Assembly: GCF_020400585.1 (NCBI RefSeq)
Contig: NZ_JAINVF010000021.1
Span: 1-64,000, forward strand
Source: Streptomyces sp. NK08204
Lineage (GTDB): Bacteria; Actinomycetota; Actinomycetes; Streptomycetales; Streptomycetaceae
Direction: 5' to 3'
DNA length: 64,000 nt
Shown here: piece after piece, positions 16,450 to 26,449 of the stretch
Position numbering within the stretch: position 1 is the first letter of the stretch
Layout: each line of letters starts with the position of its first letter
Made by a program: the position numbers and the translations under genes
Notes under the pieces: model-generated
Seen by the model: only the letters and a program-made list of their open reading frames with translations
What the model was told of the DNA's origin: nothing
Database searches by the model: none

Positions 16450-18276
16450 TCAGCCGCCGTACGCCCCCGACGCCGTCAGCCGCAGGGCGGTGTCGATCAG
16501 CGGAACGTGGCTGAAGGCCTGCGGGAAGTTGCCGACCTGGCGCTTCAGGCGCGGGTCCCATTCCTCCGCGAGCAGGCCGAGGTCGTTGCGCAGCGCGAGC
16601 AGCTTCTCGAACAGCTTGCGGGCCTCGTCCACCCGGCCGATCATCGCCAGATCGTCCGCCATCCAGAACGAGCAGGCCAGGAAGGCACCCTCGTCGCCGG
16701 GCAGACCGTCGACGCCCGCGTGTTCGCCCTCGGTCGGGTAGCGCAGGATGAACCCGTCCGCGGTGGACAGCTCGCGCTGGATCGCCTCGATCGTGCCGAT
16801 CACCCGCTTGTCGTCCGGCGGCAGGAAGCCCATCTGCGGAATCAGCAGCAGGGAGGCGTCCAGCTCCTGCGAGCCGTAGGACTGCGTGAAGGTGTTGCGC
16901 TCCTTGTCGTAGCCCTTCTCGCACACGTCCCGGTGGATCTCGTCGCGCAGTTCCTTCCAGCGCTCCAGCGGGCCGTCCGCGTCACCCCGCTCGATCAGTT
17001 TGATCGTGCGGTCCACCGCCACCCAGGCCATCACCTTCGAGTGCACGAAGTGCCGGCGCGGGCCGCGCACCTCCCAGATGCCCTCGTCCGGCTCCTGCCA
17101 GTGGTCCTCCAGGTAGCGGATCAGCTTCAGCTGGAGCAGCGAGGCGTAGTCGTTGCGGGCCAGCCCGGTCATGTGTGCCAGGTGCAGGGCCTCGGTGACC
17201 TCGCCGTACACGTCCAGCTGCAGCTGGTGGGCGGCGCCGTTGCCGACCCGGACCGGGGCGGAGTTCTCGTACCCCGGCAGCCAGTCCAGCTCGGCCTCGC
17301 CCAGCTCACGCTCGCCCGCGATGCCGTACATGATCTGCAGGTTCTCCGGGTCACCCGCGACCGCGCGCAGCAGCCACTCGCGCCAGGCGCGGGCCTCCTC
17401 GCGGTAGCCGGTGCGCAGCAGCGAGGACAGGGTGATCGCCGCGTCCCGCAGCCAGGTGTAGCGGTAGTCCCAGTTGCGCACGCCGCCGATGTCCTCCGGC
17501 AGGGAGGTGGTCGGGGCGGCGACGATGCCGCCGGTCGGGGCGTACGTCAGCGCCTTCAGCGTGATCAGCGAGCGGATCACCGCCTCGCGGTACGGCCCGT
17601 GGTACGTGCAGTGCTCGACCCACTCGCGCCAGAACTCCTCCGTCGCCTCCAGCGACTGCTCCGGCTCCGGCAGCGGCGGCGGCTCCTTGTGCGAGGGCTG
17701 CCAGGAGATGGTGAACGCGATCCGGTCACCCGGGGCGACCGTGAAGTCGGCGTACGTCGTCAGCGACTTGCCGTAGGTGTCGGCCTCGGTGTCGAACCAC
17801 ACGGAGTCGGGCCCGGCGACCGCCACCGTACGGCCCTCGTGCTTGTGCACCCACGGCACCACCCGGCCGTAGGAGAACCGCATCCGCAGAACCGACCGCA
17901 TGGGGACCCGGCCGGTGACACCCTCCACGATCCGGATCAGCTGCGGGGCGCCGTCGCGCGGGGGCATGAAATCGGTCACGCGGACGGTGCCGCGCGGGGT
18001 GTCCCACTCCGACTCCAGGATCAGCGAGTCGCCGCGGTAGCCGCGCCGGGCCGCCGTGGGCGGCGGCGAGTCGGCCGCGTGCGCCGGGCCGAGCCGCCAG
18101 AAGCCGTGCTCCTCGGTGCCCAGCAGGCCGGCGAAGATGGCATGCGAGTCGAAGCGGGGCAGGCACAACCAGTCCACCGTGCCGTCCCGGCAGACCAGTG
18201 CGGCGGTCTGCATGTCTCCGATGAGTGCGTAGTCTTCGATGCGCCCGGCCACGTGCAACTCCAGTCGAACGGCCAC
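16450..18276 (-). CDS. Glycoside hydrolase family 15 protein (glucoamylase/trehalase-like)
   Basis: The 608-residue protein has an N-terminal beta-sandwich (IEDYALIGDMQTAALVCRDG, WLCLPRFDS) and an (alpha/alpha)6 barrel containing RNWDYRYTWLRDAA. Candidate catalytic acids are the Glu in DEGIWEVRG and the Glu in LLAEEWDP. It is cytoplasmic, as there is no signal peptide. Actinobacterial relatives include trehalases as well as glucan-acting enzymes, so substrate is open. GTG 18276 follows GGGGGUGAC; an internal GTG at 18252 has GGAG at better spacing and gives the familiar AGRIEDYALIGD start, so the true protein may be 8 residues shorter. Confidence 0.9.
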   Translation of the reverse strand: MAVRLELHVAGRIEDYALIGDMQTAALVCRDGTVDWLCLPRFDSHAIFAGLLGTEEHGFWRLGPAHAADSPPPTAARRGYRGDSLILESEWDTPRGTVRVTDFMPPRDGAPQLIRIVEGVTGRVPMRSVLRMRFSYGRVVPWVHKHEGRTVAVAGPDSVWFDTEADTYGKSLTTYADFTVAPGDRIAFTISWQPSHKEPPPLPEPEQSLEATEEFWREWVEHCTYHGPYREAVIRSLITLKALTYAPTGGIVAAPTTSLPEDIGGVRNWDYRYTWLRDAAITLSSLLRTGYREEARAWREWLLRAVAGDPENLQIMYGIAGERELGEAELDWLPGYENSAPVRVGNGAAHQLQLDVYGEVTEALHLAHMTGLARNDYASLLQLKLIRYLEDHWQEPDEGIWEVRGPRRHFVHSKVMAWVAVDRTIKLIERGDADGPLERWKELRDEIHRDVCEKGYDKERNTFTQSYGSQELDASLLLIPQMGFLPPDDKRVIGTIEAIQRELSTADGFILRYPTEGEHAGVDGLPGDEGAFLACSFWMADDLAMIGRVDEARKLFEKLLALRNDLGLLAEEWDPRLKRQVGNFPQAFSHVPLIDTALRLTASGAYGG

Positions 18277-18836
18277 GTCACCCCCGCACAGGGGGCTGTC
18301 GCTAGTGCGGTCAAGGGGTCGTTTTTATGCGTCTTTGAGCGGTGAAGCAAAGCAGTCCGCCGAGCCCTGGGGCAATACGACAGTCCTTGCTCAACGAACT
18401 GCCGCGCTCTCGTTGTTTCCGGTTGCCTGCAGGCGGGGGTGTGCCGTCGTGTGCCGGCCGGGCTCGGCAGTGAGTGTCCGAGCAGGATACGACGCACGTA
18501 GATGATGTGCGTGCCGCCGAGGGCAACGTATGTGGGCCGAACGAGTGAGCGTCGAGTGATTTCCGTGTAACCGGTGCGTGCCTGTGTCGACGCCGGGCCG
18601 CGGCCGTGCCGTGTCTGTGCCGTTCCTGTGCCGTTCCTGTGCCGGCCCGGGCGCGGAGAGTGGCCGGAAGCCATCGCCGCGCAGCGCTGATACCCTGGTA
18701 GCCCGTGGACCGGTGGGCTCCCCTCGAAGGCAAGAAATCCGGCAGGGGTCCCCCGAACCGCAGCGACGGCACCCCCGGCAGGCGTCCGGACCGGCAGCCG
18801 TACCGCACGACAGACAGCGACCACGGGAGCCCCCTC
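18277..18836. other. 560-bp intergenic region before pyrG
   Basis: No gene is supported here. It holds divergent promoters for the GH15 gene and pyrG. A likely pyrG -10 is TACCCT at 18691-18696, implying a leader of about 135 bases. An 11-bp unit (TGTGCCGTTCC) occurs about two and a half times at 18613-18645. I saw no recognised riboswitch. Confidence 0.5.
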
Positions 18837-18842
18837 TTGGCC

Positions 18843-20492
<1,650 letters not shown>

Positions 20493-20510
20493 CGCAGCAG
20501 TTGTACGGTG

Positions 20511-20569
20511 GCCGGGGTGCGTACCTTTCAGCAGGGAGCACCCCGGCTTCGTCTTCGGCCGGGTTTTTT
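20511..20569 (+). promoter_or_regulatory. Mutually exclusive hairpins: possible attenuator, or compound pyrG terminator
   Basis: Arm GCCGGGGTGC (20511-20520) pairs perfectly with GCACCCCGGC (20538-20547). The last part of that second arm, CCCGGC (20542-20547), can instead pair with GCCGGG (20558-20563), which is followed by TTTTTT (20564-20569), a genuine U-tract terminator and rare in this window. Because the two helices share bases, only one can form. The element sits between pyrG and the Nudix start at 20594. Confidence 0.6.
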
Positions 20570-20593
20570 CGAAACCGTGGGGAAGGACAGGGC

Positions 20594-21220
20594 ATGACGA
20601 TCAGGGACGTCGCACAGGAGTGGGAGATCCGGGCGACACAGACCCCCTTCGTGGGCAACAAGACCTCCGTCCGCACGGACGACGTGGTCATGCCCGACGG
20701 CTCGGTGGCCCGCCGTGACTACCAGGTCCACCCCGGCTCGGTCGCCGTCCTCGCCCTGGACGAGGAGGACCAGGTGCTGCTCATCCGCCAGTACCGCCAC
20801 CCGGTGCGGCAGAGGCTGTGGGAGATCCCGGCCGGCCTGCTCGACGTGCCCGGCGAGAACCCGCTGCACGCAGCCCAGCGCGAGCTGTACGAGGAGGCGC
20901 ACGTCAAGGCCGAGGACTGGCGGGTGCTGACCGACGTGTACACCACCCCGGGCGGCTGCGACGAGGCCGTACGGATCTTCCTCGCCCGCGATCTGTCCGA
21001 GGCCGACGGCGAGCGCTTCGAGACGGAGCACGAGGAGACCGACATGGAGCACGCGCGCGTGCCGGTCGACGAGCTGGTCCGCCGGGTGCTCGCCGGCGAC
21101 GTGCACAACAACTGCCTCGTCGTCGGCGTGCTCTCCCTGGTGGCCGCCCGCACCGGCGACGGCCTCGACGTGCTGCGCCCGGCCGACGCGCCGTGGCCCG
21201 CGCGTCCGTTCGAGTCGTGA
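20594..21220 (+). CDS. Nudix hydrolase, ADP-ribose pyrophosphatase type
   Basis: A 208-residue enzyme expected to split ADP-ribose into AMP and ribose 5-phosphate. The Nudix box runs from GLLDVPGENP to AQRELYEEAHV (residues ~80-102); the metal-binding RE..EE glutamates are kept, while the usual terminal G is replaced (EEAHV). The upstream strand QVLLIRQYRHPVRQRLWEIPAG is characteristic of the ADPRase subgroup. AAGGA lies 6 bases before ATG 20594. The attenuator-like hairpins upstream may control it. It is immediately followed by a tandem repeat. Confidence 0.9.
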   Translation: MTIRDVAQEWEIRATQTPFVGNKTSVRTDDVVMPDGSVARRDYQVHPGSVAVLALDEEDQVLLIRQYRHPVRQRLWEIPAGLLDVPGENPLHAAQRELYEEAHVKAEDWRVLTDVYTTPGGCDEAVRIFLARDLSEADGERFETEHEETDMEHARVPVDELVRRVLAGDVHNNCLVVGVLSLVAARTGDGLDVLRPADAPWPARPFES

Positions 21221-21320
21221 GCCGTCGCCGGGTCATGGCTGATCGTCGCCGGCCAGGGCTGATCCCTGCCGGCCAGGGCTGATCCCTCTCGGGCATGGCT
21301 GCTCTGTCGGGCATGGCCAC
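21221..21320. repeat. Five degenerate 20-bp tandem repeats starting at the Nudix stop codon
   Basis: Consecutive 20-bp blocks of the type GATCCCTGCCGGCCAGGGCT; the second and third share GATCCCT, and the first three core copies share CGGCCAGGGCTGATC. The array starts on the base after the Nudix stop. Downstream at 21334-21352 is a 7-bp inverted repeat CGATCGG-CTGAT-CCGATCG. There is no coding evidence. Confidence 0.75.
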
Positions 21321-21404
21321 CCCGGCGGTGTGACGATCGGCTGATCCGATCGGGGGAAGTGTCCACCGCACCCCGCCGTGCTCCGCCGGGCGCGTCGCAG
21401 AGCG

Positions 21405-21485
21405 TGAACTAGGCTTTCGCGAGCGAGCCGAGCGAGCCGAAGAGCACAGGCTTTGGCGCCCGGAGGCGAGCCAGCCAAGACTTAG
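21405..21485. other. Unassigned structured or repetitive element upstream of the STAND gene
   Basis: Two related segments of about 30 bp occur in tandem: AGGCTTTCGCG...GCGAGCC near 21411-21440 and AGGCTTTGGCG...GCGAGCC near 21448-21475, with alternating GAGC/GCC runs able to fold several ways. It does not look coding in any frame. It could be a REP-like element, a small RNA or a leader structure; I cannot distinguish these. Confidence 0.35.
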
Positions 21486-21547
21486 GTGCACATGCCCGTG
21501 CCGGAGACCGGTGGGCTTGCGTGTGCGGTGGGACGGGAGTGTGGCCC

Positions 21548-23626
21548 GTGACGGATCAGGTGATGGACACAGGCGATGCCCGGTTCCCGGCGCATCCGGC
21601 CGGCGAGGACCATTTCCTGGGCCGCACCAGGGAGTTGAAGGAACTGCGCGCCGACATCGAGCGTGCGGGCCTCGACACCCTCGCCGGCCGCAAGGCCCCC
21701 CGCGCGCGCGTGCTGCTCATCGCCGGCCGACCCGGCTCCGGCCGCACCGCCCTCGCCGAGGAACTCGTACGGCAGGTCGAGGACCGCTACCCCGGCGGAG
21801 TGCTGCGCGCCCGGCTCAGCGAACCCGACAGCGCCCCCGTCCCGGTCGAGACGACCGCCCGCGAGCTGCTCACCGAGCTGGGGGTGCGGGCCCCGGCCGG
21901 GGCCGCCGAGGACGAGCTGGGCGAGGCGCTGCGCACGGCACTGGCGGGGCGGCGGGCGCTGCTCCTGCTGGACGACGCGGTCGGTGCCGAGCAGGTCGAC
22001 GCCTTGCTCCCGGACAGCCCGGACTGCCTGGCCGTGGTCGTCTCCCAGGGCCCGCTCACCGGTATCGCGGACGTCCGCCCCTGCACCCTGGGCGGCCTCG
22101 ACACCAAGTCCGCGGTGGAGTTCCTGGCCCGCTACGCCGGCTCGGTCCGCATCACCGTCGACCCGCGCTCCGCCGAGAGCCTGGCCGAGGCCTGTCTGGG
22201 CCAGCCCGCCGCGCTCACCCTGGCCGGCGGCTGGCTCGCCGCCCGGCCCAAGGCTGCCGTCTCCGACCTCGCCAAGCGGATGCACGCGGACACCGGGGAC
22301 GGCGCCGACGGCACCCCGCTGGCCCGCGTCTTCCGGCTTGTCCACGAAGAGCTGCCCGGCCCGGCCGCCCGGATGCTGCGGCTGCTCTGTCTCGCCCCGG
22401 CGGGCATGCTCGACCCGCACACCGCCTCGGCCCTGGCCGGCTGCTCGGTGAGCGGCGCACGAGCCACCCTGGACGACTTCGTCGCCCTCGGCCTGCTGCG
22501 CGCCGTCGACTCGCCCCTGCCCGAGTACGAGGTCCCCGGCTGCCTGCACCCCCTGCTGCGCGCCCTCGCCGAGGGCCAGGACCGCCCTGGGGAGCTGCAG
22601 CTGGCCCGCGCCCGCATGCTGGAGCGCACGGTACGGCTGCTCCAGTCCTGCAGGGCGATCACCGAGACGGACAGCCCGCAGGCCCACGAGAAGCTCCTCG
22701 GCATGCCCCGCGCGCTGCGCTTTCCGAACCCCAGGGCCGCTGCCGACTGGCTGCGCATCCGCCGGCCCGCCCTGCTGGCCGCCGCCCGGCTGGCGGTGGC
22801 CGACGGCGAGCTGGACACCCTGGCCCGCAGGCTGATGTCCCAGCTGGTCAGGGCCATGGTGGCGCACTTCGGCACCCAGGCCGCCGCGCCGGATCTGTAC
22901 GGCATCCACAGCCTCGTCCTCGATGTCGCCGAACGGCGCGGCCTGCCCCGGGAGCAGGCCGCCGCCCTGCTGAACCTGGGCGATCTCGACGCGCAGACCG
23001 GCCGCACCCGGGACGCGCTGGCCCGCTACCGGGCCGCCCTGGACGCCGGACGCGCGGCGGACGACCCGTACGCGACCGGCCGCGCGATGGAATCCGTAGG
23101 CGGCGCGTACCAGGAGCTGGGGGACTACGACCGGGCCGCCGACTGGTTCGGCCGGGCCCTCGCCCAGCGCCTGGCCCGGGACGAGCGTGCGGAGGCCGCC
23201 CGGGTGTACGGCCGGCTGGCCACTGCGCAGACCTACGCGGGCCGCTACGGCGAGGCGCTGCGGAACTGGCGCGCCGCGGTCGCCGGGTACCGCAGGAACG
23301 GCGATGTCGCGGCCCACGCGCGCGCGTTGAGCGAACTCGCGCGGGTCCAGGAGTACGCCGGCCGCCCCGAGGAGTCCCTGCACACCTGCCACGAGGCAGT
23401 GGAGTGGGCGCGGCGCGCCGAGGACGTCCGGCTGCAGGCCGCGCTGCAGCTCCGGCTGGCCGACACCCTCGAGCGCCTGGGCGACCCCGCCGCCGCCCGA
23501 CTGCATCGCGGGGCGGCCGAGCGCATGCTGGGTGAGGAGAGCCCGGAAGACGCCCCGCAGGACCACGAAGGGCAGGAGGACGACGTGAGGGCCTGCGAAA
23601 TCCGTAGTGCATCACAAGAAGATTGA
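21548..23626 (+). CDS. STAND-type NTPase with C-terminal TPR repeats
   Basis: A 692-residue cytoplasmic protein. Residues ~20-300 form an AAA/NB-ARC-like module: a GR box (DHFLGRTRELKELR), Walker A GRPGSGRT (60-67), Walker B RALLLLDDA and a winged-helix-like segment (RMLRLLCLAP). Residues ~450-660 contain TPR pairs (ALLNLGDLDAQTGRTRDAL, GGAYQELGDYDRAADWFGRAL). The Walker A lysine is Arg, which usually weakens or abolishes hydrolysis. No DNA-binding or toxic effector domain is seen, unlike AfsR-type regulators. GTG 21548 has GGGAG 8 bases upstream. Function unknown; signalling scaffold is an inference. Confidence 0.82.
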   Translation: MTDQVMDTGDARFPAHPAGEDHFLGRTRELKELRADIERAGLDTLAGRKAPRARVLLIAGRPGSGRTALAEELVRQVEDRYPGGVLRARLSEPDSAPVPVETTARELLTELGVRAPAGAAEDELGEALRTALAGRRALLLLDDAVGAEQVDALLPDSPDCLAVVVSQGPLTGIADVRPCTLGGLDTKSAVEFLARYAGSVRITVDPRSAESLAEACLGQPAALTLAGGWLAARPKAAVSDLAKRMHADTGDGADGTPLARVFRLVHEELPGPAARMLRLLCLAPAGMLDPHTASALAGCSVSGARATLDDFVALGLLRAVDSPLPEYEVPGCLHPLLRALAEGQDRPGELQLARARMLERTVRLLQSCRAITETDSPQAHEKLLGMPRALRFPNPRAAADWLRIRRPALLAAARLAVADGELDTLARRLMSQLVRAMVAHFGTQAAAPDLYGIHSLVLDVAERRGLPREQAAALLNLGDLDAQTGRTRDALARYRAALDAGRAADDPYATGRAMESVGGAYQELGDYDRAADWFGRALAQRLARDERAEAARVYGRLATAQTYAGRYGEALRNWRAAVAGYRRNGDVAAHARALSELARVQEYAGRPEESLHTCHEAVEWARRAEDVRLQAALQLRLADTLERLGDPAAARLHRGAAERMLGEESPEDAPQDHEGQEDDVRACEIRSASQED

Positions 23627-23765
23627 TGCAATGAAAGGCTAGACACGCGGAACACCTTCATTAAACTGGCTCTGCCGCACTTTCTCCTGCGGTGTCTCCC
23701 GGTGTGCCGTGCATGCCTGGGTATGTCTTGTAATGCACCCCCCCATACCCTCTGAGCCAAGGACC

Positions 23766-24890
23766 GTGATCGACGTGAAGGTCGGCATCCCCCGCGAGGT
23801 CAAGAACAACGAGTTCCGGGTGGCCATCACCCCTGCCGGTGTGCACGAGCTGGTGCGCAACGGCCACCAGGTCGTCATCGAGCGCGGCGCCGGCGTCGGC
23901 TCCTCGATCACGGACGCCGAGTACGTGGCCGCCGGTGCCGAGATCCTGGACACCGCTGACGAGGTCTGGGCCGCCGCCGACCTGCTGCTGAAGGTCAAGG
24001 AGCCCATCGCGGAGGAGTACCACCGCCTCCGCAAGGACCAGATCCTCTTCACCTACCTGCACCTGGCCGCCTCCAAGGAGTGCACGGACGCGCTCATCGA
24101 GTCCGGCACCACGGCCATCGCCTACGAGACGGTGGAGCTGCCGAACCGCGCGCTGCCGCTGCTCGCCCCGATGTCCGAGGTCGCGGGCCGCCTGGCCCCG
24201 CAGGTCGGCGCCTACCACCTGATGCGCGCGGCCGGCGGCCGTGGCGTGCTGCCGGGCGGCGTCCCGGGCGTGACCCCGGCCAAGGCCGTCGTCATCGGCG
24301 GCGGTGTCTCCGGCTGGAACGCCACCCAGGTCGCCGTGGGCATGGGCTTCGACGTGACCCTGCTGGACCGCGACATCAACAAGCTGCGCGAGGCCGACAA
24401 GATCTTCGGTACGAAGGTCAAGGCGATCATGTCCAACTCCTTCGAGCTGGAGAAGGCCGTCCTCGACGCCGACCTCGTCATCGGCGCGGTGCTCATCCCG
24501 GGCGCCAAGGCCCCGAAGCTGGTCACCAACGAGCTGGTGTCCCGCATGAAGCCGGGAAGTGTCCTTGTCGACATCGCGATCGACCAGGGCGGCTGCTTCG
24601 AGGACTCCCGCCCCACCACGCACGCCGAGCCGACCTTCCAGGTCCACAACTCGGTCTTCTACTGCGTCGCCAACATGCCGGGCGGGGTGCCCAACACCTC
24701 CACCAACGCCCTCACCAACGCGACGCTGCCGTACATCGTCTCGCTCGCCAACAACGGCTGGGTCGAGGCGCTGCGCCGCGACGCCGCGCTCGCCAAGGGC
24801 CTCAACACGCATGACGGCAAGGTCGTTTACAAGGAGGTCGCCGAGGCGCACGGCCTGGAGCACGTGGAGCTGGACACCCTGCTCGGCTGA
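23766..24890 (+). CDS. ald: Alanine dehydrogenase
   Basis: It catalyses the reversible oxidative deamination of L-alanine to pyruvate with NAD. The N-terminus VKVGIPREVKNNEFRVAITP, the substrate-binding LLKVKEP Lys and YLHLAA His, and the NAD loop VIGGGVSGWNA are all present; the 374-residue length is normal. GTG 23766 has its ribosome binding site (AAGGA, 23759-23763) only 2 bases away, so GTG 23775 (start VKVGIPREV) at 11 bases is an alternative. It appears monocistronic: a strong hairpin lies 90 bp downstream. No AldR-type regulator is adjacent. Confidence 0.95.
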   Translation: MIDVKVGIPREVKNNEFRVAITPAGVHELVRNGHQVVIERGAGVGSSITDAEYVAAGAEILDTADEVWAAADLLLKVKEPIAEEYHRLRKDQILFTYLHLAASKECTDALIESGTTAIAYETVELPNRALPLLAPMSEVAGRLAPQVGAYHLMRAAGGRGVLPGGVPGVTPAKAVVIGGGVSGWNATQVAVGMGFDVTLLDRDINKLREADKIFGTKVKAIMSNSFELEKAVLDADLVIGAVLIPGAKAPKLVTNELVSRMKPGSVLVDIAIDQGGCFEDSRPTTHAEPTFQVHNSVFYCVANMPGGVPNTSTNALTNATLPYIVSLANNGWVEALRRDAALAKGLNTHDGKVVYKEVAEAHGLEHVELDTLLG

Positions 24891-24979
24891 GCCGCTCGAC
24901 CTGGTGAGTCATCAGTGAGTCACTAAGTCACCTACAGGTAAAAGGCGATTCGTCAACACACATCGTCAACACCGCACGC

Positions 24980-25012
24980 CCGGCCGGACCTTGCCCGACA
25001 AGGTCCGGCCGG
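24980..25012. terminator. Strong 14-bp hairpin terminator after ald
   Basis: A perfect 14-bp inverted repeat (CCGGCCGGACCTTG / CAAGGTCCGGCCGG) with loop CCCGA and no T tract, as is common in Streptomyces. It lies in a 383-bp gap before parA that otherwise shows only promoter-like sequence. Confidence 0.85.
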
Positions 25013-25170
25013 ATGTGTGTATGGTCACTTTGCGGTTCTCGCTCAACTCGCCTCGAACGTAACCCTTCGACCGATTCGCACACCGGTGAAACCTGCTGTG
25101 CGACGGCCGTACGCCCTTGACAGCGAGATGTTTCATTGCCGACACATCCTGCCGGGTCCGGCGGATTGTG

Positions 25171-25200
25171 TTGCTGCGGACCGCCGACACGCCATAGAGT
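25171..25200 (+). promoter_or_regulatory. Candidate promoter of the parA-scpAB operon
   Basis: TTGCTG (25171-25176), an 18-bp spacer and TAGAGT (25195-25200) fit a vegetative actinobacterial promoter. The predicted transcript would have a leader of about 65 bases containing AAGGAGGT before the GTG at 25274. A second TTGACA at 25117-25122 lacks a partner. Confidence 0.45.
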
Positions 25201-25273
25201 CGCCAACCGTCGGCATGGTGCCACGCTGACCTTGTCTAGAAGTTTCCTGGTCACCAAGGAGGTAAGACGACTT

Positions 25274-26449
25274 GTGAATGAGTCGACATTTTCTCCCGGG
25301 GGTGGTCAACCAGGAATGCCGGTACGGGGCCAGGGCCCCACGGGATTCGAGGCTGTCGGCTCCGTCGCTGTGCGCACCTTCGCAGCCCACCAGAGTCCGG
25401 TGCAGCAGACCGCCCGGACAGCACACCAGAGCATGGATGGCCATCACGTGAACGCCATGGCCGGCGACGGAAGTGGCGCGCCCCACAACCACTTCGCCGA
25501 CTACGACGAACTGCCCGAGGGGCACTTCTACGACCCTGACGCCGAGTACGAGCCGGATCCGGAGTACGCGGCCACGCTCGCGCCCGACGCGGCCCGCCAG
25601 CGCCGTGAGCGCGTCGGTCCGACCGGACGCCCGCTGCCGTACTTCCCGATCCCGGGCCCGCTGACCGACCACGGCCCCGCGAAGATCATTGCTATGTGCA
25701 ACCAGAAGGGCGGCGTCGGCAAGACGACGTCGACCATCAACCTGGGCGCCGCGCTCGCGGAGTACGGCCGGCGCGTGCTGCTCGTCGACTTCGACCCGCA
25801 GGGCGCGCTGTCGGTGGGTCTCGGGGTCAACCCGATGGAACTGGACCTGACCGTCTACAACCTGCTCATGGAGCGGGGCATGTCGGCGGACGAGGTCCTG
25901 CTGAAGACGGCGGTTCCCAACATGGACCTGCTGCCGTCCAACATCGACCTGTCGGCCGCCGAGGTCCAGCTGGTCTCCGAGGTCGCCCGTGAGTCGACGC
26001 TGCAGCGCGCCCTCAAGCCGCTCATGGCCGACTACGACTACATCGTGATCGACTGTCAGCCCTCGCTCGGTCTGCTCACCGTCAATGCCCTGACGGCCGC
26101 GCACAAGGTGATCGTCCCGCTGGAGTGCGAGTTCTTCGCCCTGCGTGGTGTGGCTCTGCTGACGGAGACCATCGAGAAGGTGCAGGAACGGCTCAACCCC
26201 GAGCTGGAACTGGACGGCATCCTCGCCACGATGTACGACTCGCGCACGGTCCACAGCCGCGAGGTGCTGGCCCGGGTGGTCGAGGCGTTCGACGACCACG
26301 TCTACCACACGGTCATCGGCCGCACGGTCCGCTTCCCGGAGACCACGGTCGCCGGTGAGCCGATCACCACGTACGCCTCCAACTCCGTCGGTGCCGCCGC
26401 CTACCGCCAGCTCGCCAGGGAGGTGCTCGCCCGGTGTCACGCCGAGTGA
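25274..26449 (+). CDS. ParA-family ATPase with long N-terminal extension
   Basis: A 391-residue deviant-Walker ATPase. KGGVGKTT (145-152) is Walker A with the signature Lys, DFDPQGALSVGLG is motif A', and DYIVIDCQPSLGLLT is Walker B. ParA-type ATPases position chromosomes or macromolecular complexes by binding DNA as ATP dimers. The ~135-residue N-terminal extension is low complexity and acidic (EYEPDPEYAATLAPD) and is not part of standard ParA. AAGGAGGT lies 11 bases before GTG 25274. This is not the oriC parAB locus: no ParB gene or parS site is near. It leads the ScpAB operon. Confidence 0.92.
   Translation: MNESTFSPGGGQPGMPVRGQGPTGFEAVGSVAVRTFAAHQSPVQQTARTAHQSMDGHHVNAMAGDGSGAPHNHFADYDELPEGHFYDPDAEYEPDPEYAATLAPDAARQRRERVGPTGRPLPYFPIPGPLTDHGPAKIIAMCNQKGGVGKTTSTINLGAALAEYGRRVLLVDFDPQGALSVGLGVNPMELDLTVYNLLMERGMSADEVLLKTAVPNMDLLPSNIDLSAAEVQLVSEVARESTLQRALKPLMADYDYIVIDCQPSLGLLTVNALTAAHKVIVPLECEFFALRGVALLTETIEKVQERLNPELELDGILATMYDSRTVHSREVLARVVEAFDDHVYHTVIGRTVRFPETTVAGEPITTYASNSVGAAAYRQLAREVLARCHAE

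Noticed and set aside
25117..25146. TTGACA as the parA promoter -35
   Set aside because: No acceptable -10 at 16-19 bp; the downstream TTGCTG/TAGAGT pair is better.
25081..25273. parS site near the ParA-like gene
   Set aside because: No GTTTCACGTGAAAC-like sequence was found, so this is not the canonical parAB locus.
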